A stretch of 64,000 bases of DNA from Paenibacillus sp. MSJ-34 (GCF_018918005.1 NZ_JAHLPR010000026.1:27935-91934); one strand, 5' to 3'. Counted from the first letter of the stretch, positions 17,217 to 25,634 are shown. Numbers and translations: made by a program. Notes: a model not told the origin generated them from the sequence alone.

Positions 17217-17654
17217 ATGATTAAAGGATTAAACCCTTATTTGGTTTTCAACGGGAACGGACGCGAAGCGGTGTCGTTTTACGAAAAAGCGTTGGGCGCG
17301 CAAGTCGTAGCGATGCAGTCATTCGGAGACATGCCGGATAACCCGGGTTTCGAGATTCCGGAAGAGGTGAAGTCTCGCGTTATGCATGCGCTGTTAAAGG
17401 TCGGGGATACCGATCTCATGATATCCGATACGTTCCCGGGACCGCATGAAACATCGTACCAGATCGGATCTCAGGTGACCGTCTCGATTGCGGTGAGCGA
17501 CGCAGAAACGGCAAGGAATGTATATGAATCGTTGCGAGACGGCGGCAAGGTCGTCATGGAGCTGCAAGAAACGTTCTGGAGCCCGTCCTACGGACAGGTG
17601 ACGGATCGATTCGGCGTAACGTGGCATGTTTCGGCAGACGCCGCCAAGCAATAA
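17217..17654 (+). CDS. VOC family protein (PhnB/YjdN-like)
   Basis: 145 aa from ATG 17217 (GAGGTGG 5-6 nt upstream). LNPYLVFNGNGREAVSFYEKALGA and the later DRFGVTWHV are the beta-alpha-beta-beta-beta halves of the vicinal oxygen chelate fold in the PhnB group. A Glu/His metal set is only partly visible, so an enzymatic or a binding role is open. It follows the AraC-type gene by 59 bp and has its own terminator. Confidence 0.8.
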   Translation: MIKGLNPYLVFNGNGREAVSFYEKALGAQVVAMQSFGDMPDNPGFEIPEEVKSRVMHALLKVGDTDLMISDTFPGPHETSYQIGSQVTVSIAVSDAETARNVYESLRDGGKVVMELQETFWSPSYGQVTDRFGVTWHVSADAAKQ

Positions 17655-17670
17655 ACAGGAATGAACGTGA

Positions 17671-17695
17671 AACATCCTCGTCAAGAGGATGTTTT
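17671..17695 (+). terminator. Terminator after VOC gene
   Basis: AACATCCTC and GAGGATGTT form a 9-bp stem with a 4-nt loop followed by five T residues. Confidence 0.8.
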
Positions 17696-17732
17696 TGCGT
17701 TTTTCTTGCCGGCAAAGTCGTAAACCTTCCCT

Positions 17733-17760
17733 TTGACAAAAAAACTGCGTATAATATAAA
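17733..17760 (+). promoter_or_regulatory. Promoter of the second tyrosine recombinase gene
   Basis: TTGACA at 17733-17738 and TATAAA at 17755-17760 with a 16-bp spacer. The -10 is the centre of the dif-like inverted repeat, so occupancy of that repeat would block this promoter. Confidence 0.55.
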
Positions 17761-17774
17761 TTATATGCAGTTTC
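17741..17774. other. Dif-like recombination site or large operator (11+6+11 architecture)
   Basis: Left arm ACTGCGTATAA (17744-17754), centre TATAAA, right arm TTATATGCAGT (17761-17771); with the flanking A/T bases the inverted repeat spans 34 bp with one internal mismatch pair. The 11-6-11 layout, the inner ATAA/TTAT ends and the left-arm TGCG-ATAA are those of Xer dif sites. It lies 86 bp before the start of a tyrosine recombinase. Recombination activity is inferred. Confidence 0.5.
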
Positions 17775-17859
17775 GATTGTAATCGATTTTTACGATCGGC
17801 GAAGGGAATGTCCCGCTTCATGAACGGAGAAACGAAAAGAACGAAGAGGCGAATACAAC

Positions 17860-18768
17860 ATGAATATGCAGCTTGAACGGTACGAGAGCGAATTGGAAGC
17901 TTTCGTCATTTGGATGAAAGATGCCGGGTATACGAAATTTACGCAAACTTGTTATTTAGGAGATATCCGACATTTTTTGCGCTTTATCGACGGGAAGCAG
18001 CTCTCGCAAGTAAGCAAACTCAATGTCATGTCCTATTTATCGTCCGTACGGGAAAGCGGCGTTTCCGATACGACGCGAAACCGTAAACATAGTTCGATCC
18101 AATGTTTTTTCAAAGCGTTGATGGAATTGGAGATGTTGGATGCCAATCCCGCGGCCGCGGTCAAAAAGTCGAAAACGGAAAAGAACCGGTCGCTCGTCTA
18201 TTTGGATGAACGGGAAATTTTCGCTTTTTTGCAATCGATCGAAGGGAAGTACCGGACCCGCAATCTGGCGGTCTTCTTGCTCATGGCCTATATGGGGTTG
18301 CGCGTCGGCGAAGTTCATCGCCTGAACTTGTCCGATTATCATCCGCAGCGGAAGACTTTGAATGTATTCGGCAAAGGGCGGAAGTGGAGGACGCTGCCTG
18401 TGCCGGATCGGGTCGATGAAATGCTGCGGCTTGCGATGGAAGAACGCAGGCAACCGGGAAGCAAAAGGGAGGATGCCTTTTTCATTTCCCAAAAGGGAAG
18501 GAGGTTGTCCGTCCGCAATATTCAATTGATCGCATCGCAAACGTTCGCGGCGTTTGAGCAAAAATACCGGACAGGCCGCCGCTCGTTATCCAGCCATAAG
18601 TTAAGGCACTCCTTCGCCACCTTATTGCTCAAAAACGGGACGGACTTGCGCACGGTGCAGGAATTGCTTGGTCATGCCTCCATTCAAACGACGACGATTT
18701 ATACGCATGTCTCGGATCGGCAAAAAGAAGAAGCGATTCGAAATCTCGAAGTGCTGGTGCCGGAATGA
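17860..18768 (+). CDS. XerC/XerD-type tyrosine recombinase
   Basis: 302 aa, ATG start with a GAAGAGGCG site. N-terminal core-binding domain (ERYESELEAFVIWMKDAGYT; residues 1-95) and a catalytic domain with YMGLRVGEVHRL, HKLRHSFATLLL, LGHASIQTTTIYTHVS, giving the complete R-H-R-H-Y set. The length is that of XerC/D. It is preceded by a dif-like inverted repeat overlapping its promoter, and lies 1.9 kb from xerS, in the opposite direction. It may be a dedicated site-specific recombinase with its own site, or a housekeeping Xer. Confidence 0.85.
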   Translation: MNMQLERYESELEAFVIWMKDAGYTKFTQTCYLGDIRHFLRFIDGKQLSQVSKLNVMSYLSSVRESGVSDTTRNRKHSSIQCFFKALMELEMLDANPAAAVKKSKTEKNRSLVYLDEREIFAFLQSIEGKYRTRNLAVFLLMAYMGLRVGEVHRLNLSDYHPQRKTLNVFGKGRKWRTLPVPDRVDEMLRLAMEERRQPGSKREDAFFISQKGRRLSVRNIQLIASQTFAAFEQKYRTGRRSLSSHKLRHSFATLLLKNGTDLRTVQELLGHASIQTTTIYTHVSDRQKEEAIRNLEVLVPE

Positions 18769-18806
18769 TCGAATGAACGTGATCCGCCGTATAGAAGCCC
18801 GTATTT

Positions 18807-18830
18807 TGTTAATAATGAGATTTATTAACA
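18807..18830 (+). promoter_or_regulatory. Perfect inverted repeat upstream of the gerA operon
   Basis: TGTTAATAA, spacer TGAGAT, TTATTAACA: a perfect 9-bp dyad located 19 bp before the first germination gene and 39 bp after the recombinase stop. No T-run follows, so it is more likely an operator than a terminator. Confidence 0.5.
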
Positions 18831-18848
18831 AGGCACAGGTGATTTCAT

Positions 18849-20348
18849 ATGGGATTTCTTCAACAGCAAGTACCGCTTTCGGCCGATTGCAATGAAAACT
18901 TGCGCTTGTTGCAAAGCATTTATCAAGATTGTTCGGACGTCATTTATTACCAATTTCTGATTGCCGGCAGAAAACGGGCGATTCTCGTCTATATTGACGG
19001 AATTACGGATAACGATGCGATCGATAAACAAGTCATATTGCCATTAATACGGGAAGACGGATCCGATCTTAGCTTGGCGAACATTCGCCTTCACATTTCA
19101 CATTCTGCGATCGCTGCGGTCGGCACGGTCGCCAAAGCGAGCGAAGAAGTAAACGGCGGCAATGCGTTATTGATCGTCGACGGGGAACAACAAGCCTTGT
19201 CGATCGGAATATCGAAGTGGGAGAAGCGGAACATTGAAGAACCGACCGCCGAAGCGGTCGTTCGCGGGCCGAGAGAAGGATTTGTGGAAACGCTGCGGGT
19301 CAATACTTCCATGCTGCGCCGTAAATTAAAAACGTCGCAATTAAAGCTGAAGTCGATGAATATCGGGTTATATTCCAATACGAAAGTCGTCGTGGCGTAT
19401 ATCGAGGATATTGTCGATCCTGCGCTCGTTACCGAAGTGGTCAACAGGCTCGAACGGATCAACGTGGACGGCATTCTGGAAAGCGGATATATTGAGGAAT
19501 TGATTGAGGATCATCCTGGTTCTCCTTTCCCGCAAGTGTTAACGACGGAACGGCCAGACGTTGCATGCGCGAATTTATTGGAAGGACGGATCGTCATTCT
19601 CGTGGACGGAACTCCGATCTCGATCATTGCGCCGATCACGTTTTTTTCTTTGCTCCAATCCGCCGAGGAGTATTATCAACGTTATTTGATCAGCACGGCC
19701 ATTCGATGGCTTCGTTATTTATTTCTCGCTATTGCGTTGTTCGGGCCCTCGTTTTACGTTGCCGTCGTCTCGTTCCACCAAGAGATGATACCGACCAAGC
19801 TATTGCTTACGATGGCCGAATCGAGGGAACAGGTTCCGTTTCCGGCTTTGATCGAGGCGCTATTGATGGAAATTACGTTCGAGGCGCTGCGCGAAGCGGG
19901 CATCCGGCTTCCGAAGCAGGTTGGAGCGGCGGTCAGCATCGTCGGCGCCTTGGTTATCGGACAAGCGGCGATATCTGCGGGTCTTGTGTCGACCCCCATG
20001 GTCATGGTGGTGGCGATTACAGGCATCGCTTCCTTTATGATTCCCCAATACGCATTAGGAACTGCGATGCGATTGTTGCGGTTCCCGATTATGTTTCTTT
20101 CCGGCAGTCTCGGCTTGTTCGGTTTATTGCTCGGTTTCATACTCATGCTCACTCATTTATTGACGCTTCGTTCATTCGGAGTCCCGTATTTGGAGCCCGT
20201 TGCGCCGCTCAAATTTGCCGGCCTCAAAGACGTACTTGTTCGCTCGCCGTTTTGGATGCGAAATACGCGTCCGCACTTTACCGGCAAATGGAATAAATTC
20301 AGGCAAAGTCCCGGACAACGGCCTGGTCCGGGCAGAGGGGGCGATTGA
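18849..20348 (+). CDS. Spore germination receptor subunit A (GerA family)
   Basis: 499 aa, ATG start with AGGTGATTT upstream. The hydrophilic N-terminal half (1-285) contains MNIGLYSNTKVVVAYIEDI and LLEGRIVILVDGTP, hallmarks of GerAA/GerKA/GerBA. A membrane half with about five or six segments (290-460) includes PFPALIEALLMEITFEALREAG. The tail is basic and Pro/Gly rich. It forms the A subunit of a nutrient receptor in the spore inner membrane. First gene of an A-C-small-B operon with 3 bp to the C subunit. Confidence 0.92.
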   Translation: MGFLQQQVPLSADCNENLRLLQSIYQDCSDVIYYQFLIAGRKRAILVYIDGITDNDAIDKQVILPLIREDGSDLSLANIRLHISHSAIAAVGTVAKASEEVNGGNALLIVDGEQQALSIGISKWEKRNIEEPTAEAVVRGPREGFVETLRVNTSMLRRKLKTSQLKLKSMNIGLYSNTKVVVAYIEDIVDPALVTEVVNRLERINVDGILESGYIEELIEDHPGSPFPQVLTTERPDVACANLLEGRIVILVDGTPISIIAPITFFSLLQSAEEYYQRYLISTAIRWLRYLFLAIALFGPSFYVAVVSFHQEMIPTKLLLTMAESREQVPFPALIEALLMEITFEALREAGIRLPKQVGAAVSIVGALVIGQAAISAGLVSTPMVMVVAITGIASFMIPQYALGTAMRLLRFPIMFLSGSLGLFGLLLGFILMLTHLLTLRSFGVPYLEPVAPLKFAGLKDVLVRSPFWMRNTRPHFTGKWNKFRQSPGQRPGPGRGGD

Positions 20349-20351
20349 CGT

Positions 20352-21605
20352 ATGCAGTACGAAAGGGGGACCGCTCAAAAATACGTCTTGCCGTCGTTCT
20401 CCAACATGCCGAGAAAGGCTCCATTTCGCGCCGCGCTATTATGCATCGTCACCTCATTGTTCCTAACCGGCTGCTGGGACAGAACGGAGCTCAACGATCT
20501 GGCCATCATTACGGCAACGGCAATCGATATAACGGATAACAACCAGGTCAAATTAGCCGTTCAAATCTATGTGTCCAAGCAAGGTCAAGCGTCGGGAGGC
20601 AGCCAGACGCAATTGGAGCAGCAAAGCAGCAGCGGCGGCCCCCAGAATACGGTCGTGATCGCCGCCAAAGGCATTTCGCTCGCCGATGCGGCCGCCAATT
20701 TGCAAGAACAGCTCCCGCGCAAAGTATTCTGGGGACATAATAAAGTATTCATTTTCGGCGAAAAAACAGTGAAAGCCGGAATAAAAGATCATATCGATTT
20801 CCTGCTTCGGCATCCGGGAACGCGCGAACACTCGTACGTTTTCGCAAGCAAAGGAGACGCGATGAAAATATTGGATATGAATACCGTCTTGGAACGGGAC
20901 AGTTCCGAAGTATTGCGAGAAATGACCAAGAACAGGACGGGCTTAACGGTCACGTTAAACGAAATCATGCAGCTATTGAACGAAAAGTCCGAAGCTGCGT
21001 TTCTGCCGAGAATCGAACTTCGCGATCGCGACGGCAAAGGGAAAGTGCCCACGATTCGCGGTACGGACGTGCTGGAAGAAGGAAAGTACGCAGGCTGGAT
21101 CGATCGAACGGCGACCCGAGGCGTCATGTGGCTGCGAGACGAAATCAAAACATCCATTATAACGGTAGATTCCGAACAAGAGAAAGGCTTGATCTCCTTT
21201 CGTTTAGCTCATAACAAAACCGATCTGGTACCGCTTGTTCGAGGAAATGAGTGGAGCATAACGGCGAAAATTGAGATGGAAGGCGATATTGTTCAAAATA
21301 CGTCCGAACAAGATATTACGAAGGTCGAACAGGTCAAGCTGGCCGAACGAGCGATTGGCGACGATGTCCGCAAACGGATTGAGTTGGCCCTTCGAATCGC
21401 CCAAGACGAGCTGGATGCGGATATTTTCGGTTTTGCCAAGGAATTTCGCCGCAAATATCCGATGGAATGGGAAAAAAACGAACGGCGTTGGAAAGAAATT
21501 TTCCCTCAAATCCGAGTGAACGTGGAGCCGAAGGTGAAAGTGCTGCGTATCGGAATGGTGGGGAAAAATATGGAGAATATGAAGGAAACGGACCAAGTGG
21601 AGTGA
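20352..21605 (+). CDS. Spore germination receptor subunit C (Ger(x)C lipoprotein)
   Basis: 417 aa. A signal ending LFLTGCWDRTELNDLAI gives the lipid-anchored Cys and the family-defining WD-x-x-E segment. Later blocks HNKVFIFGEKT, LDFLLRHP-like and FAKEFRRKYPMEWE are typical of GerAC/GerKC. It is the outer-face lipoprotein of the receptor. ATG 20352 has AGAGGGGGCG upstream in the end of subunit A; a further in-frame ATG at 20406 would give a more typical short signal and cannot be excluded. Confidence 0.92.
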   Translation: MQYERGTAQKYVLPSFSNMPRKAPFRAALLCIVTSLFLTGCWDRTELNDLAIITATAIDITDNNQVKLAVQIYVSKQGQASGGSQTQLEQQSSSGGPQNTVVIAAKGISLADAAANLQEQLPRKVFWGHNKVFIFGEKTVKAGIKDHIDFLLRHPGTREHSYVFASKGDAMKILDMNTVLERDSSEVLREMTKNRTGLTVTLNEIMQLLNEKSEAAFLPRIELRDRDGKGKVPTIRGTDVLEEGKYAGWIDRTATRGVMWLRDEIKTSIITVDSEQEKGLISFRLAHNKTDLVPLVRGNEWSITAKIEMEGDIVQNTSEQDITKVEQVKLAERAIGDDVRKRIELALRIAQDELDADIFGFAKEFRRKYPMEWEKNERRWKEIFPQIRVNVEPKVKVLRIGMVGKNMENMKETDQVE

Positions 21606-21612
21606 TATTCGC

Positions 21613-21843
21613 ATGAAATGGCTATTAGCCGCAGGAGTCTCCATCATCGTGTTCATCGCGACGGTGTACGAATGGCCGAACATGTCGCCGAAAATGAAAA
21701 AAGAGAAGATTGTCTTTGTTGCCTTGTCGGCGCTGGGATGGTGTTTGTCGATTTCAATCATTTTTTTCCCGGACATTCTGTCGCTCAACGACATCATCGA
21801 ATTCATTTACAAGCCGTTCCTGAATTTTTTCAATATTAGCTAA
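21613..21843 (+). CDS. Small two-helix membrane protein of the germination operon
   Basis: 76 aa. Two hydrophobic segments, MKWLLAAGVSIIVFIATV (1-18) and IVFVALSALGWCLSISIIFF (33-52), joined by a short Lys-rich loop (SPKMKKEK). Placed between the C and B subunit genes with 7 and 18 bp gaps. Small D-type subunits of this size accompany some germination receptors (gerKD/gerUD type) and modulate them. Homology beyond size and topology is not certain. Confidence 0.65.
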   Translation: MKWLLAAGVSIIVFIATVYEWPNMSPKMKKEKIVFVALSALGWCLSISIIFFPDILSLNDIIEFIYKPFLNFFNIS

Positions 21844-21861
21844 AGGGGCCCTGTTCCAATC

Positions 21862-22962
21862 ATGATCGAAAAAGGGAAAATATCCGGCCTGCAACTGATT
21901 TTGATTATGTATCTTATGATCGGGGCGACGGCGATCCTAATCGTACCGGCCCTGTCCGCACGCGACGCCCATCAAGATGTATGGTTGTCGCCGGTTTGGG
22001 GCTCGATCAGCGGATTTGCCGCCGTTTGTCTTGTCTGGACGCTTAATCTACTGTATCCGAACCGTACCATCGTCGAACAGAGCCAACTCATTTTAGGCCG
22101 TTTCCTTGGCAGTGCGGTCAATATCGTGTTGCTCTTGTTTATACTGCACACGTGCAGTTTAATTCTTAGGGAATATGGTGAGTTTATCGTCGGTACATCG
22201 CTTGTGTTGACGCCTATTTCCGTCGTGATGGGCTGTATTGTGTTAGTCAGCGCGATTGCCGTGCGCGGCGGCGTGGAAGTGCTGGGAAGATTCGCAACGA
22301 TTGTAGCTCCCGTCTTCGTTTTTTTTGTGCTAGCGATTTCGATTTTCTTGATTCCGAGTATGAATATCGACAATATGCTTCCGGCATTCGAACGCGGCCT
22401 CATGCCGTCCATAAAAGGCTCGATTACGCCGCATGCATGGTTTATGGAATTTCTGATTCTTACGTTTTTCGTTCCATATGTCAAGAAGAAGGAACGCAAA
22501 ATACGCTATGCGATCATCCCTGTCGCTGCGATGACCGTTACGATGATCATTACGAATATTACTTGTTTATTGCTGTTCGGCGATATGACGGGCAATATGA
22601 CCTTCCCGGTCTTCATCGCCTCCCGGTTTATCAGCTTTGCGGAATTTTTCGAGCATGTGGAGGCCATGGTTATGGTGCTTTGGATGTTGGGAGGCTTTTT
22701 GCAAATCACGTTATGGTTTTACGCTCTCGCGCTCGGCACAGCGCAATGTTTGCGCCTTTCCGATTATCGTCCCGTCGTGTTGCCGTTCGGATTGTTGCTC
22801 ACCGCCGTTGCCGTCTGGGTCAGCCCGAGTCTGCAGCATTTGATTCGCTTTTTTTCGGTTAACGGTTTCATTTATTCGCTTTCGATATTAATCTTATTGC
22901 CTCTTCTATTAATCGTAATCGGGTTCGTTCGTAGAAAATGGCTTAAGCAACAAATAAATTGA
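21862..22962 (+). CDS. Spore germination receptor subunit B (GerB family permease)
   Basis: 366 aa, ATG. About ten transmembrane helices across the full length; begins KGKISGLQLILIMYLMIGA, typical of GerAB/GerKB proteins, which are amino-acid/polyamine permease-like ligand-binding subunits. Final helix is followed by RRKWLKQQIN. Last receptor subunit; the cupin gene starts 33 bp later and may be cotranscribed. Confidence 0.92.
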   Translation: MIEKGKISGLQLILIMYLMIGATAILIVPALSARDAHQDVWLSPVWGSISGFAAVCLVWTLNLLYPNRTIVEQSQLILGRFLGSAVNIVLLLFILHTCSLILREYGEFIVGTSLVLTPISVVMGCIVLVSAIAVRGGVEVLGRFATIVAPVFVFFVLAISIFLIPSMNIDNMLPAFERGLMPSIKGSITPHAWFMEFLILTFFVPYVKKKERKIRYAIIPVAAMTVTMIITNITCLLLFGDMTGNMTFPVFIASRFISFAEFFEHVEAMVMVLWMLGGFLQITLWFYALALGTAQCLRLSDYRPVVLPFGLLLTAVAVWVSPSLQHLIRFFSVNGFIYSLSILILLPLLLIVIGFVRRKWLKQQIN

Positions 22963-22995
22963 TGAATATTATATCTTTCAAAGGAGAGTTGTAGA

Positions 22996-23349
22996 ATGAT
23001 CGTACATAAAAACAACGCTGAACATTACCGGTGGGGAAACATGTGTGACGGTTGGCATTTGGTGAAGGACGCCAATTTAAGCGTGATCTATGAAAACATG
23101 CCGCCGCAAACGGAGGAAGTGCGGCACTATCATACGAAGTCGCGGCAATTTTTTTTCGTGCTGGACGGTGTCGCGACGATGGAGGTAGACGGGAAAATCT
23201 ATGAAATCCGCGCGCGGGAAGGGATTGAAGTCGCTCCGAACGTGCCGCATCAAATGATGAACCGCTCAGAGGAGACGATCGAATTTCTCGTTGTTTCGCA
23301 GCCGCGCAGCCATGGCGACCGTATCGAAGCGGAGATTATGGTAGAATAG
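22996..23349 (+). CDS. Cupin domain protein
   Basis: 117 aa, ATG with AAAGGAGAG upstream. Single cupin: HYHTKSRQFFFVLDG carries the first metal motif (H-x-H...E position is Q/F variant) and PNVPHQMMNRSEETIEFLVVS the second, with one His. Only part of the usual metal ligand set is visible. Possible roles are sugar or small-metabolite binding or isomerisation. It follows the germination operon. Confidence 0.8.
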   Translation: MIVHKNNAEHYRWGNMCDGWHLVKDANLSVIYENMPPQTEEVRHYHTKSRQFFFVLDGVATMEVDGKIYEIRAREGIEVAPNVPHQMMNRSEETIEFLVVSQPRSHGDRIEAEIMVE

Positions 23350-23451
23350 AATGGATCAATATTTGGGAGCGAAGATAGACGTTACATAGGAAAAAGTCGG
23401 TTAATCGCTGAATTTACGTCAACAAGCAAGAGGAAGAGGGAGAGGGAGACA

Positions 23452-23970
23452 TTGCTCAAATACACGATTTGTTTCATTAAGCAAGACGATCGCATTCTGC
23501 TCCTCAACCGCAATGCGCCGGCATGGATGGGCAAATGGAACGGCGTTGGCGGCAAATTGGAGCCGGGAGAATCGCCGACAGAAAGCGTCATTCGCGAAGT
23601 GCTCGAGGAAACGGGCATCCGATTGCAGAGGCAAGACGTAAGCTATAAAGGGATTGTCAGTTGGACCGTCGACGGACAACCTAGCGGGGGGATGTACGCT
23701 TATACGGCAGAGTTGCCGTCTACCGTCCGTGTCGAGACGCCGCTCAATACGGAGGAAGGCATTCTCGACTGGAAGGAGCTGTCCTGGATTATGCATCCCG
23801 ACAATAAAGGGATCGCGGACAATGTGCCGGCGTTCTTGCCGGTGATGCTGCAGGATCGCCATTATTACGATCATCGCTGCATCTTTGACAACGGGATGAT
23901 GACCGGATTCGTTTCGGTTCCGATGGAAGATGAGAGTCCGTATGCAGTAGAGTTGAAACAGTATACATAA
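23452..23970 (+). CDS. NUDIX hydrolase (MutT/8-oxo-dGTP diphosphatase-like)
   Basis: 172 aa, TTG start after GAGGGAGAGGGAG. The Nudix box GKLEPGESPTESVIREVLEETGI is complete (G-x5-E-x7-REVxEExGI; split here: GKLEPGESPTE then REVLEETGI). Begins MLKYTICFIKQDDRILLLNR, as in MutT-type enzymes that hydrolyse oxidised nucleoside triphosphates. Substrate not provable. Stop codon lies within a long hairpin. Confidence 0.88.
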   Translation: MLKYTICFIKQDDRILLLNRNAPAWMGKWNGVGGKLEPGESPTESVIREVLEETGIRLQRQDVSYKGIVSWTVDGQPSGGMYAYTAELPSTVRVETPLNTEEGILDWKELSWIMHPDNKGIADNVPAFLPVMLQDRHYYDHRCIFDNGMMTGFVSVPMEDESPYAVELKQYT

Positions 23971-23991
23971 TCAATATTATGTATACTGTTT
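23956..23991. repeat. Perfect 16-bp inverted repeat over the NUDIX stop codon
   Basis: AAACAGTATACATAAT and its exact reverse complement ATTATGTATACTGTTT are separated by CAAT. The hairpin contains the gene's stop codon. There is no long T-run beyond the arm, so it could be a weak terminator, an mRNA stabiliser or a short mobile-repeat remnant. Confidence 0.75.
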
Positions 23992-24432
23992 CTAATGCTA
24001 TTACAGTAACGTGAGGTTAACGCCAAAATCTACTTCTAATTTCAATGATATTTGGATAAGTTTCGAATTATCGGTATTTTCTACAGTAAATGTCTTCGAA
24101 AAATGCGCCCATGGGGAAAGAGTACAGAATTATCGGTAGAAAACGGAGGTACATTAGTCATAAAATTGGATGTGAGCAATGTAGCGTCAGTTTTTACTGC
24201 TATTTGTTATCGATGTCCATATTTGTCGGTTTGTAATATAAAATTATTAACATAATATTTGTTACGTCACTTTTTTTAAGGGAAATACGCAAAGAAATAA
24301 AGCAAGGCGGACGGATTCGATATTCAAGCAACGCGCATTCTTCGAGTTATGAATTACGATATCTTGCTATTATATTGTTGAAATGTTGGAATATCAACGG
24401 TTTGGGTGTATCCTAACAGAGGAGGTGATGCG
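23992..24432. other. A+T-rich intergenic stretch without a credible gene
   Basis: About 440 bp between NUDIX and adaA. The 12-mer GAATTATCGGTA occurs at 24065 and again at 24127, with TTTTCTAC after the first and GTAGAAAA over the second, suggesting a decayed repeat. One short open frame (24052-24255) has no ribosome site. No RNA gene recognised. Confidence 0.4.
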
Positions 24433-25017
24433 GTGGATTCGAAAAAAACGAACATACCCGATGAGTATTGGAAGGCCATTGTGGAATGCGATCCGGCTTA
24501 TGACGACGCATTTTTGTACGGTGTGCGAACGACCGGAATTTTTTGCCGCCCATCCTGCAAATCGAAAGTTCCAAATCCGGATAATGTTCGGATCTTTCCC
24601 AATGCTTATGTCGCTTTGAAGGAACATTTCAGACCGTGCAAGCGTTGCAAGCCCGACGGATTGCAATTGCCGACAGAAGAGTGGATCGAACAAGTTGTCG
24701 AATGGATCGACCTGCATTATGACGAGCCTCTTACTTTGAATATGTTAGCGGATATTTCGCATGGCAGCCCGTTTCACTTGCAACGAATGTTCAAAAAGGT
24801 GAAAGGCTTTTCGCCTGCCGAATATATCCGGCAAGTTCGGTTGAATAAAGCCGCCGACTTGCTGCAAACAACCAATCAATCGGTTGCCGAGATCGGAATG
24901 CAGGTCGGTTTTTCGAGCACGCCGTATTTTATTACATTGTTTAAAAAAAAGCTTGGCGTAACCCCGTCTAGTTATCGAGAGGATCGGAGGAATCATGATG
25001 GAAACGCAAATGATTGA
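24433..25017 (+). CDS. adaA: AdaA: methylphosphotriester-sensing AraC-type activator
   Basis: 194 aa from GTG 24433, 5 nt after AGAGGAGGTGA; an upstream in-frame GTG (24406) has no site. Four zinc Cys in the order FCRPSCKSK and PCKRCKPD (residues about 36-70), the first of which accepts methyl from DNA phosphotriesters. Two AraC helix-turn-helix motifs follow (NMLADISHGSPFHLQRMFK; AEIGMQVGFSS). It activates the adaptive response to alkylation. Overlaps adaB by 23 bp. Confidence 0.93.
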   Translation: MDSKKTNIPDEYWKAIVECDPAYDDAFLYGVRTTGIFCRPSCKSKVPNPDNVRIFPNAYVALKEHFRPCKRCKPDGLQLPTEEWIEQVVEWIDLHYDEPLTLNMLADISHGSPFHLQRMFKKVKGFSPAEYIRQVRLNKAADLLQTTNQSVAEIGMQVGFSSTPYFITLFKKKLGVTPSSYREDRRNHDGNAND

Positions 25018-25507
25018 ATGGGCGGTACTGGAATACGATTGCTGGAATTTGCACGCAGCCGTAACGGAGATGGGACTTTGCTATGTAGGATCGCCCGGGC
25101 AAACCGATGAGGAAATGCGAATCGCACTGCGACACCGGTTTCCATCAGCGGCATTTAGGAGAAATGATGAGGCGCTGAGGCCTTATATGAATGAACTGCT
25201 GGAATATTTTGAAGGGAAGCGTCAAAGCTTCACCATCCCGATCGATATGAGAGGCACAAGTTTTCAAGAGAAGGTGTGGGAAGCGCTGAAGCGGATTCCG
25301 TATGGACATACTTGCTCGTATTCCGATATCGCACGGATCGTTCAAAGTCCGAAAGCGGTTCGTGCCGTCGGCTCGGCCATCGCCGCCAATCCGGTGCTGA
25401 TCGCGGTGCCCTGTCATCGCGTCGTCGGTAAGAACGGAGCGATCACAGGATACCGCGGCGGCTTGGATATGAAACGGTATTTGCTTGAATTGGAAGTAGG
25501 GGGATAA
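24995..25507 (+). CDS. adaB: AdaB: methylated-DNA-protein-cysteine methyltransferase
   Basis: 170 aa. The DNA-binding and active-site domain (GTSFQEKVWEALKRIPYGHT, then AVGSAIAANP and AVPCHRVVG) has the acceptor Cys in PCHRV. It removes methyl from O6-methylguanine by suicide transfer. Start overlaps adaA, so the two are one operon, as in Bacillus subtilis adaA-adaB. Followed by a terminator and then the A+T-rich island. Confidence 0.93.
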   Translation: MMETQMIEWAVLEYDCWNLHAAVTEMGLCYVGSPGQTDEEMRIALRHRFPSAAFRRNDEALRPYMNELLEYFEGKRQSFTIPIDMRGTSFQEKVWEALKRIPYGHTCSYSDIARIVQSPKAVRAVGSAIAANPVLIAVPCHRVVGKNGAITGYRGGLDMKRYLLELEVGG

Positions 25508-25553
25508 CAAAGCCTGAAGTCGAAACAACCGGATGAATAAGTTGAAAAGTGAT

Positions 25554-25592
25554 AAAACCAGCTAATCCCTCGTCAAGATATTAGCTGGTTTT
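25554..25592 (+). terminator. Terminator after adaAB
   Basis: AAAACCAGCTAAT and ATTAGCTGGTTTT are exact inverted copies 13 nt apart. The right arm ends in T4, so it ends adaAB; read on the minus strand it could also end padR. Confidence 0.75.
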
Positions 25593-25634
25593 CCGTAATG
25601 AACAAGAGCAATAAATCCTAATTTTGTTTTCCAA

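Noticed and set aside
17750..17755. Consensus TATAAT upstream of the second recombinase as -10
   Set aside because: It is only 11 bp from TTGACA; TATAAA at 17755-17760 gives a workable 16-bp spacer instead.
19565..20296. Plus-strand frame of 243 codons within the GerA subunit gene
   Set aside because: Alternative-frame shadow of the membrane half of the germination gene; His/Arg-rich with no recognisable domain.
24052..24255. Small open frame between NUDIX and adaA
   Set aside because: No ribosome site, no motif and repeat-derived sequence; probably not translated.
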